The translations under genes were made by a program, and so were the position numbers. The notes below the pieces were generated by a model. It had not been told where the DNA came from and did no database searches. It saw only the letters and a program-made list of their open reading frames with translations. A stretch of 64,000 nt of DNA, from contig WIDE01000016.1 in the NCBI GenBank assembly GCA_015039315.1, positions 336,410-400,409 of the forward strand, in the 5' to 3' direction. Source of the stretch: Clavulina sp. PMI_390 (Eukaryota > Basidiomycota > Agaricomycetes > Cantharellales > Hydnaceae). The stretch's first letter is position 1; each line of letters starts with the position of its first letter. This document shows positions 34,858 to 47,300 of the stretch, in pieces.

Positions 34858-35801
34858 CTATGCTGCACGGATAGCAAGAGTACGCTTCTGCGCAGCCTGT
34901 CGTCGGTTCAGGGTGGAGAGCTTGGAGACGGAGTCCTTGTCCTTGTTACGGGGAACCTCATCGTCCGAAACACCGAGGATGATCTCGATGTGGCAGGGGT
35001 GGCCCTGGTAGGGGTTGATACGACCATGGGCACGGTAAGTCCTGCGGCGGGTTTTCTACAAAGTTGGATACAAGAGAGTGAGTTGGTAAGTGGACTTGCT
35101 CAAATGAGGGAAGGAATGCGACATACGGGAGCCTGCTGCACAACGATCGACTTGATGATGAGGTCCTCAAGCTCGAGTGATTTGGCATCGGCGTTTGACT
35201 CTGCGTTCTTCAATAGGCGAAGGATGTACTTGACGGACTTCTCGGGCCAGCGACCTAGTCAATACAAGGGAACCCGATCAATGTCAGTGCAAAGATTACG
35301 GGGGTGAGGAATGCGACCAAGCACGCACCTTGTGTCCGCCCAAACTGTTTTGCCTGGCTTGCACGGCCAACACCACCGTTGAAGCGGGTGAAGGGAATGA
35401 CCTGCTTGTGCTCCTTGACATCCTCCAGGTAAGTGTACGCCTTGGTCAGCTTCAGCCCTAGAGATAGTGGAGATACATGATATTCCGGAGCATTGATTAG
35501 GCTCGGGTTCGAGGGATAGGAGGAGATCGAGTGGAGTGCAGACGGACCAGTAAGGGCAGCAGCGACTTCGCGCATGTTTTTGAAGTGGGTGCGGACATAC
35601 GCGCCCTGGGAACGTGAAGCTGATAGTTGATACAGAATTCCAGAAGGTGCATCCAGATTCGATCCAGAGGATAATCAATACAGAAAGAAAGTAGCAGAGA
35701 AAGCGTCAGAAACGACCTCCAGACGGTCAGTCAATGAATGAGATGCAAGTCGTACTCTTTTCGGGGTTGGTGTGGAGGGGGCCGGCGGCGTAGCGAGTCA
35801 T
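34858..35801 (-). CDS. RPL17: Large-subunit ribosomal protein L17 (uL22)
   Basis: A cytosolic 60S protein lining the peptide exit tunnel. The ATG at 35801 starts [16 protein letters not shown]. Exons then give [78 protein letters not shown] and [13 protein letters not shown]. The last exon has [26 protein letters not shown] and a Lys/Arg tail ending RTLAIRAA. About four introns, common in fungal ribosomal protein genes, and about 185 residues. The family is unmistakable. Confidence 0.96.
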
Positions 35802-36711
35802 CCTAGAAAGAAAAGAAAGACTATAACGCAAGCGCGATTATAGAAAATGAGCTTGCAGCGCTCGAGATCGTCGACGGCGCTACGCACAGAGTTGTTTGCT
35901 AGTGGTTGGCCGTCACGTCGTCACGTGGCGCTTAGCCCAAAAAGGCACAAGATACATTGCTGGTCATTGTTTACGCGCAGCCAGCCGTCACTTCTCCTCA
36001 CTTGAATTCAGCAGGGCATATTGGCATCTACTGATCCAAATGATGCGTGGGCAGATTTGTGAGGCTGCGCGTGATATCAAAGTGAAATTCCTGTCTTGCA
36101 TAAGCAGAACTTTCGTAGGACATCTTTGACCTCGGACAGCACGAAGTAGGACAAGCCCTCTATCATCAGCTCATATTTGCCACGATCTAGGAAATGAATA
36201 TATCCTTTCAATCTCTCTTTGTGCCACTGGTCGCTGTATATGCCTCCTTTTGAGCACAAGCAGAACCTGCTATCTAAGACCAGCGTAGAATGGGTTCTCA
36301 GATACCTCCGCGTAATGGATTCGCAGACTATACCGAATCAGGAGTAATGGTAGACCGGAGACAGCAGGGATTAGTCAATCGTAGAGCTATATTCGATCCC
36401 ACTACCACGGTCTACTCGAGACACTGCCGTCGGTCTCATTGTGTCTAACGAGGTCCATTGCTGTGCAAAGAGAGCATCAATCCTTTCGGCACCAGTAAAG
36501 AAACTAAAGCATTCAAAGATTCAGAAGCTATACACTCGACCAAGAATGCAGGTGTATAAAGTCTCCATTATTATTATTGATATACAAATCGAGAGTTATT
36601 GAGACTTAATCGTCATACGCTTCTTCAACTGACCTCTTTGCGAGAAGCATGCGAGAAGAGCGGTGTCGTCTGGTCAGCCTGAGGTATTCTGCAGCCCAGC
36701 GGCGTAGCCGA
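35802..36711. other. Intergenic region upstream of RPL17
   Basis: About 910 bp between the RPL17 start and the enoyl-CoA hydratase stop. It contains the tandem CGTCACGT element, plus short simple A/T sequence (attattattattg near 36570). No gene is visible. Confidence 0.5.
35911..35928. promoter_or_regulatory. Tandem CGTCACGT repeat ending in an E-box, RPL17 promoter
   Basis: CGTCACGT occurs twice in a row (35911-35918 and 35919-35926) and runs on into GG, so the second copy completes CACGTG. It lies 110-127 bp upstream of the RPL17 start. It fits a Cbf1/bHLH or bZIP site. The same CACGTG core occurs ahead of INH1. Confidence 0.5.
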
Positions 36712-37897
36712 TCAGCAATTACGATAGTTGGGAGCCCTCTTCTCGATCTATATATGACATGTTCGAGTCAGCAATGCTGGTTCAATATTTATATACCAGC
36801 ATTAGACTCACAAACGCAGCCATACCCTCGTTGGAGTCCTCAAGGTCAAAGGTAGTATAGTATAGGCGCCGTTCATACCTGTGATGCACAGGAGAGATGT
36901 GTTAAGGTCGAGATACGAAACAATGAGGCAAAAACGGCGTACAAAAGCCCTTGAGTGAGAGAAGTTTCTTCAGCTGCATGGAAGTAGTCAGTGAGATTCC
37001 CATGTCACGAGAGGACTAGTTGAGCACAGACCTGCATTGACGGCTTCCTTTGCCATCATAACGATGGGCCGCGAGTATGACGACATAACTTTAGCAGCCT
37101 CGATAGCAGTCTCAAGCAACTTGTCATCAGGAACGACGCGAGCAACAACGCCATACTCAAATGCCTCCTTGGCAGTAATAGATCGGCCAGTGAGAATGAG
37201 GTCCATTGCCTAGAGACAAGAGATACTTCGTCAGCTTTTAGCTTTGACGTCTTGGGGAAGGGTCGGCGGAACCTTTGGCTTGCCGATAGCGCGGATGAGA
37301 CGCTGGCTTCCACCCGCACCAGGCATTGTTCCAATCTTGATCTCTGGCTGGCCGAAGGTGGCGCTCTCACCAGCATAGATGGTATCACACGCCATGGCCA
37401 TCTCGAACCCTCCACCGAGCTGAAGGTAGGGATCCAGTTCACCAGATAGGATATCATATAATCGACAGTCAGCGAGAGGGCGTAGGGGACCTAGAATTAG
37501 ACGTACTGCGTAGCCGCTGACGGCCGCGATGACAGGCACTCGCACGTTCTGGATCATATCTGCCAATGGGCGAAGGAAATCTTCTTTGAACGCCTCGGCG
37601 AAATTCAGGGCCTTCATCTCAGTGATGTCGACGCCAGCTACATTTGATCACGACACCGTTACAATTCAACAGCCCAGTCAAGGATAATTCGAGTTAAGGG
37701 TGTGGAGGGTGTTGCTTACCACTAAAGGCCTTGGCAGAACCGCAGATGATAACTGCTCCGACTTCCTTGTCAGTCGCAACAGAAGAGAGAGCCGTGGCCA
37801 TATCCGATCTCAGAGCCTTGGAGAGGGCATTCACTTTCCCATTCTGAAGTTCAAGGATAGCAACAGGACCATCTCGAGTCAGTTTGACGAGAGACAT
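36712..37897 (-). CDS. Enoyl-CoA hydratase/isomerase (crotonase fold)
   Basis: Hydrates or isomerises enoyl-CoA thioesters in fatty-acid or branched-chain acid breakdown. The start is ATG 37897 ([20 protein letters not shown]). Oxyanion-hole regions are [12 protein letters not shown] and [18 protein letters not shown]. The first catalytic acid is the Glu of [20 protein letters not shown]. At the second catalytic position, where rat hydratase has Glu164, the sequence reads [11 protein letters not shown], so Asp replaces Glu. The C-terminal helices end [14 protein letters not shown], with no peroxisomal PTS1, and no mitochondrial presequence is evident before residue 1. The last intron carries a hairpin over its donor. 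About 258 residues. Confidence 0.92.
36748..36811 (-). other. 64-nt last intron of the enoyl-CoA hydratase gene, with a stem over its 5' splice site
   Basis: AATGCTGGT (36773-36781) and ACCAGCATT (36795-36803) form a perfect 9-bp stem with a 13-nt A/U-rich loop. Outside it, gagtc (36765-36769) pairs with gactc (36805-36809). The latter is the complement of GAGTC within the intron's own GTGAGTC donor, so the 5' splice site would be base-paired. Confidence 0.6.
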
Positions 37898-39931
37898 TGG
37901 CAATGATGGCGAGATCGAGCAGTGATAATGAAGTGTGCGGGACGAGTGATGTTGATAGAGAAGCTCCCTGTGTTCGTGGGTGACATCATATTTATAGATG
38001 ATTATTAATTCTCTGAAAGACGTACGACGATTGAAGTCTCTCCACATTTCATTGTCAGCAGTTCAAGGCCACAGATCATACGACTCCAAGTCGGACATTC
38101 GGACATATGGAGAGTTGAGTCATCCCACCGGGACCGGTTGATACCCGACATAAATCTCGTATCATGAGAATTATTCTGTAATTATTTCATTCGTAATAGC
38201 TGAGGTTATGAACAACAGAAGAGACAAAATAGGAAGGTCAACGAGTGCCACTAACTTGAGAGCTAGTCGTTTAATACCTTAGTTATGGCGAAGTCAAGGC
38301 ATCAGGCCAGAATAAGAGAGTCAATTCATTGACAGACCCGAGTCAGAACAAGCAACAAAGTGTTATCAGGTAAGCAGAAAGCCCTTCTGGCCGAGATCGC
38401 GTGTTGAACGTGCTATCACGTGACTGGTGTGTCGGTGGTTTTCGCTTGACCTGCCGTTCTGCAGCAGGTCTGAGGAATGCTTCCGACAAAGCAGATTCCT
38501 TTGAACAAGAAAAATCAACACCGTTCTCAGAGCACGCCTCTCTATGTTCCAGTCCCTTCTGCTGGCTGTCTCTGAGGATAAAAGCGAGAAAATGACGTCT
38601 ACAGGTCGACCTACACAACCATTCTGGAATATCCTCGTTAAGGCGACTGTGAAGCGCGAAATATGGCTGTATTGGCTTCTTTTGTAGTCTTAGTATCCGC
38701 CTCGATCCACTTGATACTGTTGGCGACCGGTTGCCGACTCGGACCGCGGAGCTTGAGCATGCGTCAGGATAAAAGACGAGGCTGTTGTTCACTCTACCTT
38801 ACGAGACGAGGGCCAGGGGGACTCACAGCGAGGAGAACTCGCATTGCCATTGCGCTCTTACGGTGAGTTACATAGGCTTTGCTTTTCACTTCCGGATTAA
38901 TATGTCCTCACTGCTTTCCCCTTCCCTAAGAATATCCGGTATAGAAGACTTACCAATCGCATACTGGGCTATATGAAAAGGTCTTTGAAAATTTTGCACC
39001 AAGCGTTGTGTCAGCTATGACAGACATCAATCCCAACATCTGACTACCTACTGAGGGGCTAATCTCAAGCGCTATAAGTCCAATCCTCGGAGTCAACACT
39101 GGCGATCGGGGGATGTTCTTATGGAGGCGGATGGATCGGACGTACTAACCTACAAATCTTCGTGGCGACCCGGCGTTAAGGAATGGTATAACGTATAGAG
39201 ACCTTGCATTGCATGGACAGAGGCAAGGATCCTGGTACACGATTCTTCCGCTATCATCTCACCATCTCAGCTAACGCTCTCCGCGGTCTCTATCTTCGTT
39301 CATGGCCCACTCTCTAGCTCGTTATCAGTAGGTTACTGGAGCCCTTCCTCGCGCGTAGTCAACAAAATGCTCACGCTCTCGTCATGGCACGAAGCTGGAC
39401 CCCGCTCATGTTCTCAGGATGCAGCAGAGTGAGCGTGGAGCCTGAGAAAGTTCAAGACGTGTCAAAGTCTTAAGTTAAAGCAGTAACGCCCACTGCAACT
39501 CATGTCTATTACATTCGTGCCCAGCCTGGTGAGATTGTCGCGTTTCTCGCTGTGCTGTTGTTTTGATTATTGTTGTGTCTGCTGTTGATGTTGTGTTTAT
39601 TGCGCAAAACAAACACAGAGCCCCTGGGCGCACCTGCACATCTCCACGGCACTTGGCCCCTGGTTTCTGCCAACAAGTCACAGAACTTGCCATCCGACGC
39701 CGATCCAACTTTTTCATATTTGTGATTTTCATGCCAATAATGGCAACACCGTTCTCTCATGTTTTCAATTCATCGGAATCTCCGATGATGACTAAGCCGC
39801 GGCAAGCCTTAATTACTTGAACTGCCATCGAGTCCCCTCCTCTCCTCATCGAGATCCCCCCTACTACGAGCAGCCTCAGCAATTACCATCGTCTAGCGCA
39901 TACTTCAGTTAAGAGAGATACCGAGCTTACC
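37898..39931. other. 2.0 kb divergent intergenic region
   Basis: No supportable gene. The longest frame (149 codons, minus strand, 38792-38343) shows no family features. A palindromic TCACGTGA (38416-38423), an E-box in its most symmetric form, lies about 520 bp upstream of the enoyl-CoA hydratase start. CT-rich leader sequence precedes the ATG at 39932. Confidence 0.45.
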
Positions 39932-42900
39932 ATGACGCGTCATCGCGGATTCATTAGTGCCTTCCTTCACGCTCTTGCCGTCTTCACCCTTTGGATCGTC
40001 ACGGGTGGCCTTGGTGTTCAGGATGCTGCTGGTGTCCTCGCAGCTCCTGTTCCCCGCCTTAGCAACATCAAGGCCGACTCGTTGACGGCTTCTAACACCT
40101 TCCTAGTATCTCTCCCCCGCCCTCTCGTGAGTCTACGCGTTCTACGACGCGTCGAACAGCGCGACAGTAAAGCTGACCATCCATCTCTCGCTCACTAGCT
40201 CACTCCTCCTCCCACATTCTACGGCCGTATTCGTATTGCTCCCACACCTACGGTCACCCCCACGGTCACGATCACGGCTACCGCTACGCAGACCATTTTC
40301 GTCACTGCTACTACGACTGCTGTCGTCAACCGGATCGTCCAAGTCCCCTGTCATTGCGCGCCCTCGGTCCTTTCCCTCCTGTACTCCGGCAACCCCCTGA
40401 GCAAGATCATCGATGCTCCCTTGGGCCTCCCCTTTCCGTCCGGTCTCTTCAAGTCTCTTCGTCTCTACATCGGAGTGCTTATCTACGCTGGCATGGTCGT
40501 TCTACTCTTTTGGGATCACGAAGGAGCTCGGAAGCGCATGTCGGAGGATCCCAGTATCTCCCATGAGGATTGTATCAGGCTGCAAGGTCCCCCAAAACTC
40601 GCGCCCGAGAATGACTCCATCTCTGCGCCTCCTGACACCCCAATTACGGTCACTGAATCTGACGTGTCTCCCGACCTCACTGGCTCCACCGTGGCTACCG
40701 CTCCTAACACTCCTGCGGACAGTATCATCTCCGCCCCTCCCACTGTTGGTGCAGCTATCAGCACCCCTGCCACCCCTACCATGCCAGTCTCCCCTCGGCC
40801 TGCCCCGCTTTCCACCGTCACTGTCGCTACCACGACCGCTGCCTCTGTAGCTCCTGCCCAGCTTGTCGCCGCTACTGCTCCTGATGCGCAGACAACTACT
40901 AGCTCTCCCACTCGTACGGTTTTTCCCTTGTCGCAGACCCTCATCGCTCCCCGTGCAACCCGCCAGAGGATCGACATGCCTACAGCCGATTTGTCGACAA
41001 CTATGATGCAGCTTAAACGTTCCCAGGCCAATTACGATCGTCTTATCAAGGCGGATAGGGAACTGCACGAGCGCACTCGAGCTTCCCTCGCGCAGTATGA
41101 CGCATTCACCGCGAAGCAGCAGAACCCCATCATTAAGAAACTTTTACCCCTGCCTCGTCCATCCTCTCTTTCCTCCAGCGTGCCATCGATTGTCAAGGAC
41201 ACTAAAACTGCAGCCCCTCTTCCTCGCCTCTCCGCCTCGGTTCCTGCCTCCCGATCGACGTTCATTTCTCGAGTTACAGGCAGGCCTAATCGATATCTCG
41301 AACGTTTTGGCCCAGCCCCAGTTGGAGATACCCAGCGTACGGCTTCCTCTGAGGCTTCTCCGGCTCCTTCTACGCCTACGCTCCCCGCGAAGCAGCCATC
41401 GTCCGCTGCAACAAGCTCTGTCTCCTCTGGCCAGCCCTCTGTTCCCGACGCCAACACCGATACCATCTCCCGCGCTCACTCGTCCGTCACTGATTCTATC
41501 TCTCCCACCAAGACTACGCCGAGGCTTGACCGCATGTTTGATGGGACTCTCGAAGAGCCAAAAGGAGACAGTCAGCTCATTATCCCGCCTTCGGTTACTG
41601 GCGATTTCCATCCCCGTGAGTTCGCTAGTGCTTTCTCCTACTTACGCCTCAGGCTGAACACCTTTCGCCTAGATCGTGCGTCCACCCCAATAGCCGATAT
41701 CGCCTCCTCCGCTTCAGCTCCAGCGACGAGCAGTGCGAAGATTGCTTCTTGCCTGACGCCATCTACTCGTAAGCCTGCCTTCATCTCTTCCTCGGTCGTA
41801 CCGCGACTAACTAACGGGTATTCTCAGTTGCGACTCCTTTGAGAACCCGACAAGGTTCGACCGCCAGTATCAAGGAGATGATGGACGCTCTCAACAAGCG
41901 CAGCCGCAGCCGCGCCCTCAACGAGCAGACACCTTCCCCTACCTCCTCTGCCTCGTCATCGCCTACAAAGGGTCCCCAATCAACTCCAGAAGTTATCGGT
42001 ACTCGTCCTGTCCCCACTAGACCTCTTCTACTTTGTGAGTTCCCTTTCTCATATGCATAATGCTCTCCACTCAGGTCTCCGTTTAGCCTCTTATCGGCGT
42101 ACTTCGCCTACTTCCGTCGCTCGGGCGCCTAAGCTCCCTGAGGAATCGGGTTTTCTGGGCGTGTCGGCCCCCTCTGGGCTCTCTTCCTCCTCTGCTCTCT
42201 CGCGTTTGAGCCTACTCTCGGAGTCTGACAACGAAAGCATCCAGTCTCTCTCGGTTGCGTCCTCTCTGGTGACCTTCCCTTCTCTGCCATCGCTGCCAGC
42301 TCTACCAAGTGAGTACCATTCGTGTTTTCTTAGTGAATCTAGAGCTATAGCGCTGATCGCTTTCTTTGTCCAGGCTCTACTTCTTCCCTGGGTGACTCCA
42401 CCATTTCCGAGGGGTGTGTGATTAGGGCCGTCAGCACCTCCAACACCAGGAATGAGCCAGCACCATCTGGCAACGTCTCTAATATTCCGTCGACGTCGCC
42501 ATCTCACTCGCGCTCGGCATCACTCATCGATATGGCTTGTGACAGATCCTTTTTGCTCGAGGGTTCTCTCCCTGGTGTGTCAACCTTGTATCATTGACGG
42601 CGTCTTTCCCTCAGCATGAGTTCTTATATATCCGCAACTATTTCATAGCTACCTCAAGCATCGCTTCGAGCCTCGGAGAGGTCGACGTCGGTTCTTCTAG
42701 CACGATTGACAGCACACTGCGTGGTTAGTGTAATCAACCTTCCTAAGACTTTACCCTCGATGTTTATACTTTATCGTTAGGTATCGCTGCTCCCCCGACA
42801 TCACCTCCTTCGGATAGTGCTCCCTACACCTCCGCTTCTCCCATAAGCCGAGGCGTCGGTGTGCAACTGTCAACATCTAATAGCGAGGGCCGGGCTATCT

Positions 42901-43302
42901 TGTCGCCGATGCGGAGTAAGCTCGACGTTGAGCTTTCCTTCGATCACACTTCGTGCTGATGCATCATTCTTCCCACTGCAAGCTCCTGACAGTGCTTCAT
43001 CCGCTGGCGCACGCGCCTCTTCCCCCACGATGGCCGGTGTGGCTCTGTCAAGGCATGACGTCAAGGGTAAAGGTCGCGCTGACCTTTCGTTACGGTCCCG
43101 TGAGTGGTCCTTTTTGTTTTCCTAGCTTTGTTCGCTTGCTCAAGCGGTCATTTATACTTTGCGTTTGATAGCGCGCTCCCGCATCGACCGTGCGCCTCTG
43201 TCCCCCGAGGCGGTCGTCCCCATCACTGCATACGAAGTGCCACCTGTTGGCGTTGCGGGTTCCTCGCGGCTTCGTCGCGTCGTTGTGGGATATACGTACT
43301 AG
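39932..43302 (+). CDS. Large single-pass membrane protein with a disordered Ser/Pro/Thr-rich cytoplasmic region
   Basis: The start is ATG 39932. Residues 1-38 form a signal peptide (FISAFLHALAVFTLWIVTGG, likely cut after VLAAP). A short ectodomain follows, with the Thr/Val stretch TVTPTVTITATATQTIFVTA and a Cys-x-Cys (VPCHCAPS). One membrane helix (LYIGVLIYAGMVVLLFW) follows, then a basic stop-transfer. The remaining 800 or so residues are low-complexity Ser/Thr/Pro/Ala with scattered short ordered pieces, such as TMMQLKRSQANYDRLIKADR and STASIKEMMDALNKRSRSRA. It ends RRVVVGYTY. Exon 2 runs 40199-41768, then about six small exons follow. It resembles WSC/mucin-like sensors in layout only. The long minus-strand frames over it come from codon bias. 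Confidence 0.7.
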
Positions 43303-44314
43303 AGGGCCGCGGTTGACATATGGACGGGTAGGAGCGTTGGATTAGGTTTTGGTTTCTGGGTTTCGGGTCTTGGGTCTATTTATCTCTATCTATGGCCTCC
43401 TCCGTCTGCGTCTCTGTTTTTCTATCCCACCACCACTTTGCACCCCATCTCGGTGAGTCTTTCATGATTCCTTCGTCCAGACTCCCGTCTCGCGTTTCAC
43501 CCTGGATCCCCACCGCATGGTGTCACTCCGAGTTCCCGCCTGCACCCTTTCCTTCGGTTGCACCACCTTATGCTCCCTTCCTTGTGACAGTCTAACCTGC
43601 CAATAGTGCCTCTGAGTGACCCACGCGCAGAATCTCTACACATAATGGTTGCACGCTGGGCATCCGTGGGGGGTCTTGAAGGACGCCTGGCCATCGATTT
43701 TCCATGCTGTTGCGACCAAAAAGCAGATTCGAAAAACAACTGGCACTCATACACTGGTGGGGAGGGCATATCCGGGGTATGGAACCGTGAGCATGAGGTT
43801 CGGTGTGGGTCGGAGAAAAGAAGGGGAATGGCCGGTTCGACGAGGGTCTATCGTGTTACTGCACCCAAAGGGCGGGTTGCCAACAGGTGGATTCCGTGGT
43901 GCTGCGAGGCGGAGCAACGCGAAAGGTGCTCTGCATCCGTGCGTCGAGTCAGGAAGGGAGGTTATTGTGATAGTAGTAGTTGATTTGGGTAGTTCGCTCG
44001 CGCGTTCCTTATTCGTTCCCTATCCCCTCCCGCACTGTGGTGGTGGCGGCCTGGTATCTGTATTTATTGTGTATTTATTCCTCGTATTTTTTGGATGGGC
44101 CTCGGATTGTATATTACTGTGTCTCCCCATGTGTGCGTGGCTGTTCGTGAACGTACTGTTTATAAAGATGCCGATCATTGTTATCCTTCATAGCCACATT
44201 TTCAGTAGGATCCCCAATAGGTCAGAGCTCTTTACAGACTCTCCCTCAATCCTCACAATCGACAGTTACGGATGAGTTTTTTGATGGGGAGAATCTAGTA
44301 CAGTAAGCTCAGTA
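43303..44314. other. 3' region after the large membrane protein gene
   Basis: About 1 kb. A 208-codon plus-strand frame (43649-44275) has a hydrophobic end but no family features, and it follows a finished gene in 3' UTR-like, T-rich sequence. I do not call it. Confidence 0.4.
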
Positions 44315-47300
44315 CTACTTGCGGCCAGCCAGCTTTCGTGCCTTCCGTTTTTTCCCAATCAAACCTCCAATTTTGCTCCCTTCCTTCACAGCTTTGGATT
44401 TGGCTGCGCCAGCTTCTTGATCGTTTCCGGCAGCGGCGCGGGCCGAAGGTTTGGTAGACTTGTTGAATCTGGCCTTCTTGGCAGGGCGGTCATCGCCGTC
44501 ATGAACCGAAGCAGGGTGCGCAGTTTCATCGTCTTCATCGTCACGGGCTCTGCGATTCTATGTACACCAAACGGCAAGGAGGAGCAGTGAGCGGTTGCAG
44601 AGCACTATAATACTGGTTGCCCTGGGACGAAACATCCTACACGTACCTTTGACCTAGCCTTCCCCTTGTCCTTGGCTGAAGGTTTATCGCCTGAAGCATC
44701 GCGCTCACGAATAGACGTCTCCTTGTCTCGGCGGCGTTTAATCACAGTAACGTTCTCGACAGAGAACTCGATATGCAGCGTCCTCCCATCCTTAACGGAT
44801 CCCTCTCCGCCACCACCAGACGAGAGCTCTGAGACACGGCTGTTGAGTTTCTGCACGCGTGCATTGAGGTCTTCTTTCCGCTCAGCAAGCTTCGTAGAGT
44901 CGTCTTTCGTTTTCGTTGAGCCTTTCTCGCTCTCGGTGGGAGCAGGTGCGGCGACGCCGCTTTGCAACCCATCCAGCTGCTCTTTCGCCGACCTTGCCAA
45001 GTCTGGAAGCTCCTCGTCCCTCCACAAGGTCCACAGCATACGATGGGCCTCGCGATTATTGTTGGCCCAACGTAGCACGCGGAGCGCGTCGGCATGCGTT
45101 GTCATCTCAATGAAGCCATAGCCTTTCGAGCGACCCTTGCCGGTGAGCTGATCCACCCTGTCTGCGACGCGGATGATCTTAGTCTGCTTTACGCCAGTAG
45201 AGCGCCCAGTGAACTTTTTCTTGCCCTTTGTTTTGCCGGGTTTGTCGTCTTCACGCTCAGCAGGCTCAGCTCCGAGATCCTCAAGCTCGTCTTCGCTTAG
45301 GCCCGCCCGAGTGCCTGCCTTCACCTCCTCTTCGAAGGCGCGTACAGCATGCACGGCTAAGCGCTTCAGACCACGCTCCGATACCCAAAGGGGAAGGTTG
45401 CGGACGCTTAGGCGAGTCTTACTGATGAACAGCGAGGGATTTGTTCGTAACAGAGTGCGTCGGGCTTGGAAGGAGTCTTGGCGGCGTTGAAGCTCAGCTT
45501 GTGTCAGAGAGGACGCGGCGGGGGATGAAGGGAAGATGACTGTCACAGCAAGTTTAGAATTGGAATGTTGGCGGAGCGCAAAGGGTGATGGATGGATAAT
45601 GGATCCAAGCAAGCAATAGTGTCAAAGTAGGTGGAGTGAACAAAAAGGACGTATAGCTGGTCAGTGCGATGGCACTTTTTGCTCAAGGATCGGTGAGCTA
45701 ACGTACCTCCTTCCCTCATCAAGTATAAGTTTCTGGTGTCTTGCTTCTCCCTCGCACGTTCACCGGTCTCTCTTAGCTTCTCCGCCCGGTCACGGCTCAC
45801 TGCCACCGTAACATCCAGTGTGCGACCATGAAGGACCAGTCGTGCGGCGCGTGACGAAGAAGGATCGACTGTTAGAAGGGTGAATGGATTTTTCTTGGCG
45901 TTGATCTAAATTGAATAATGGAAATATCAGAATGAGAGAGGTTCGGCTTTGGATAAATGATGGCCGAGTGGCAGCGTACCTCAGGATCCATATCAGAGCG
46001 CATTCGTTCGGCCTCCTCAATGCACGTTTTGGCGTCATCAACGTCCCAGAAAGAGACGAAGCCAGTGCCTCGTGATCGTCCCGTATCGGCATCCATAGTG
46101 ATCCTGGCGTAGCGAACTGTGCCGAAAGCACGGAATCTAACAGTCCCGAGAAGCAATCATAGAATATAGGCATGAGGCCATGCAGGGAAGTAGGGTCAGA
46201 GGAGAGGGAAGGAGACGCTCACAGAGTCTTCAGATCGTCATCGGTGGCTTCGAAAGGCACGTTTCGGACGAAGAGGGTGCTACCTTCTTCAGGTTGAGGA
46301 GGGTGTGCTTCTTCATCCTCATCCACATCCATTGATTCATCACTGTTCGCATCTTCTCCATCATCAGAACCAGCACCTTCGCTCGACGACGCGCCTTCTT
46401 CATCCGTCCAATCATCCTCGTCATCGACTGCTGCCGCGTCCACGTTTTGTTCCTCCTGTTCCTCACCATCAACCTCCATCTTCTCCACAGCTTCCTTCCA
46501 CTTTTCCTTGCTCAAGGCCCAATCCACTGCAATGGTTCTTGCTCCGCTTGCATTCGCGTTCTGTCCACTTTCTGCCTCGCCTTCTGGTTCAACCTCTGCA
46601 CCCTTCATCTTCTTGCGAATGCGCCTCCGCCCTTCGATAGCGCTTGTCGCAGCATACTTCAAGTCCGCTGCATATCCTGCATAGAGGCGCGTACCGTTGG
46701 CACCAGTGATAGCCCGCGAAGCGTCTGGCTGCGAGAGGAACCAGACGAAGGCGAAGCCGCGTTGGCGGGGTGCTTGCTGGGAAGTTGTCGAGCTGGAGGG
46801 CTGCTGTGATGATGAAGGGTCCTCTAGGGGAATGAAATCCTCGGAGGATTGCATCGGAGCTGCGGCAGGTGCGGACGTCGACAGAGATGGCATGGTAGGG
46901 ATTGTGACGGAATGGATGGGCCCATATGGAGTGAAGACGGCACGAAGGTCATCTTCAGTCACCTATATACCCACATGTCGACCAAAGAATAAATTAGTGA
47001 AATGTCACTTGAGAAAGAAAACAACATTGCTCACCCCCCAGGGAATATTCCTCACGATCACCCGTCCAGCACGGCTTGGCTTCAACTTCGTGGCAGAACC
47101 CGCATTCGAGTCAGCCCCACTCGGCATAGATTTCTTTGCTTTGAAAAGCGAGTCGGAACGTTTCTTCAGAACAACGGAGAGGGTCACCCCCTTGTACACA
47201 TGTGCATGCAAGCGTGATTGAGCCGCAGCAGCGTGTGCAGGGGTATCAAATATAGCATGAGCTATCACAGAGCAATCGAAACGAATTAGCTGGAAGTCTT

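Noticed and set aside
38343..38792. 149-codon minus-strand frame
   Set aside because: No recognisable motif; it lies in a divergent promoter region.
39451..39470. GTTCAAGAC, resembling a tRNA B-box
   Set aside because: No T-arm stem or matching A-box and acceptor arms around it.
40502..41611. Several long minus-strand frames (144-188 codons)
   Set aside because: They are antisense to a GC- and Ser/Pro/Thr-biased coding exon of the membrane protein gene, and codon bias explains their length.
43649..44275. 208-codon plus-strand frame with hydrophobic end
   Set aside because: It lies after a completed gene in T-rich 3' flank and has no family features.
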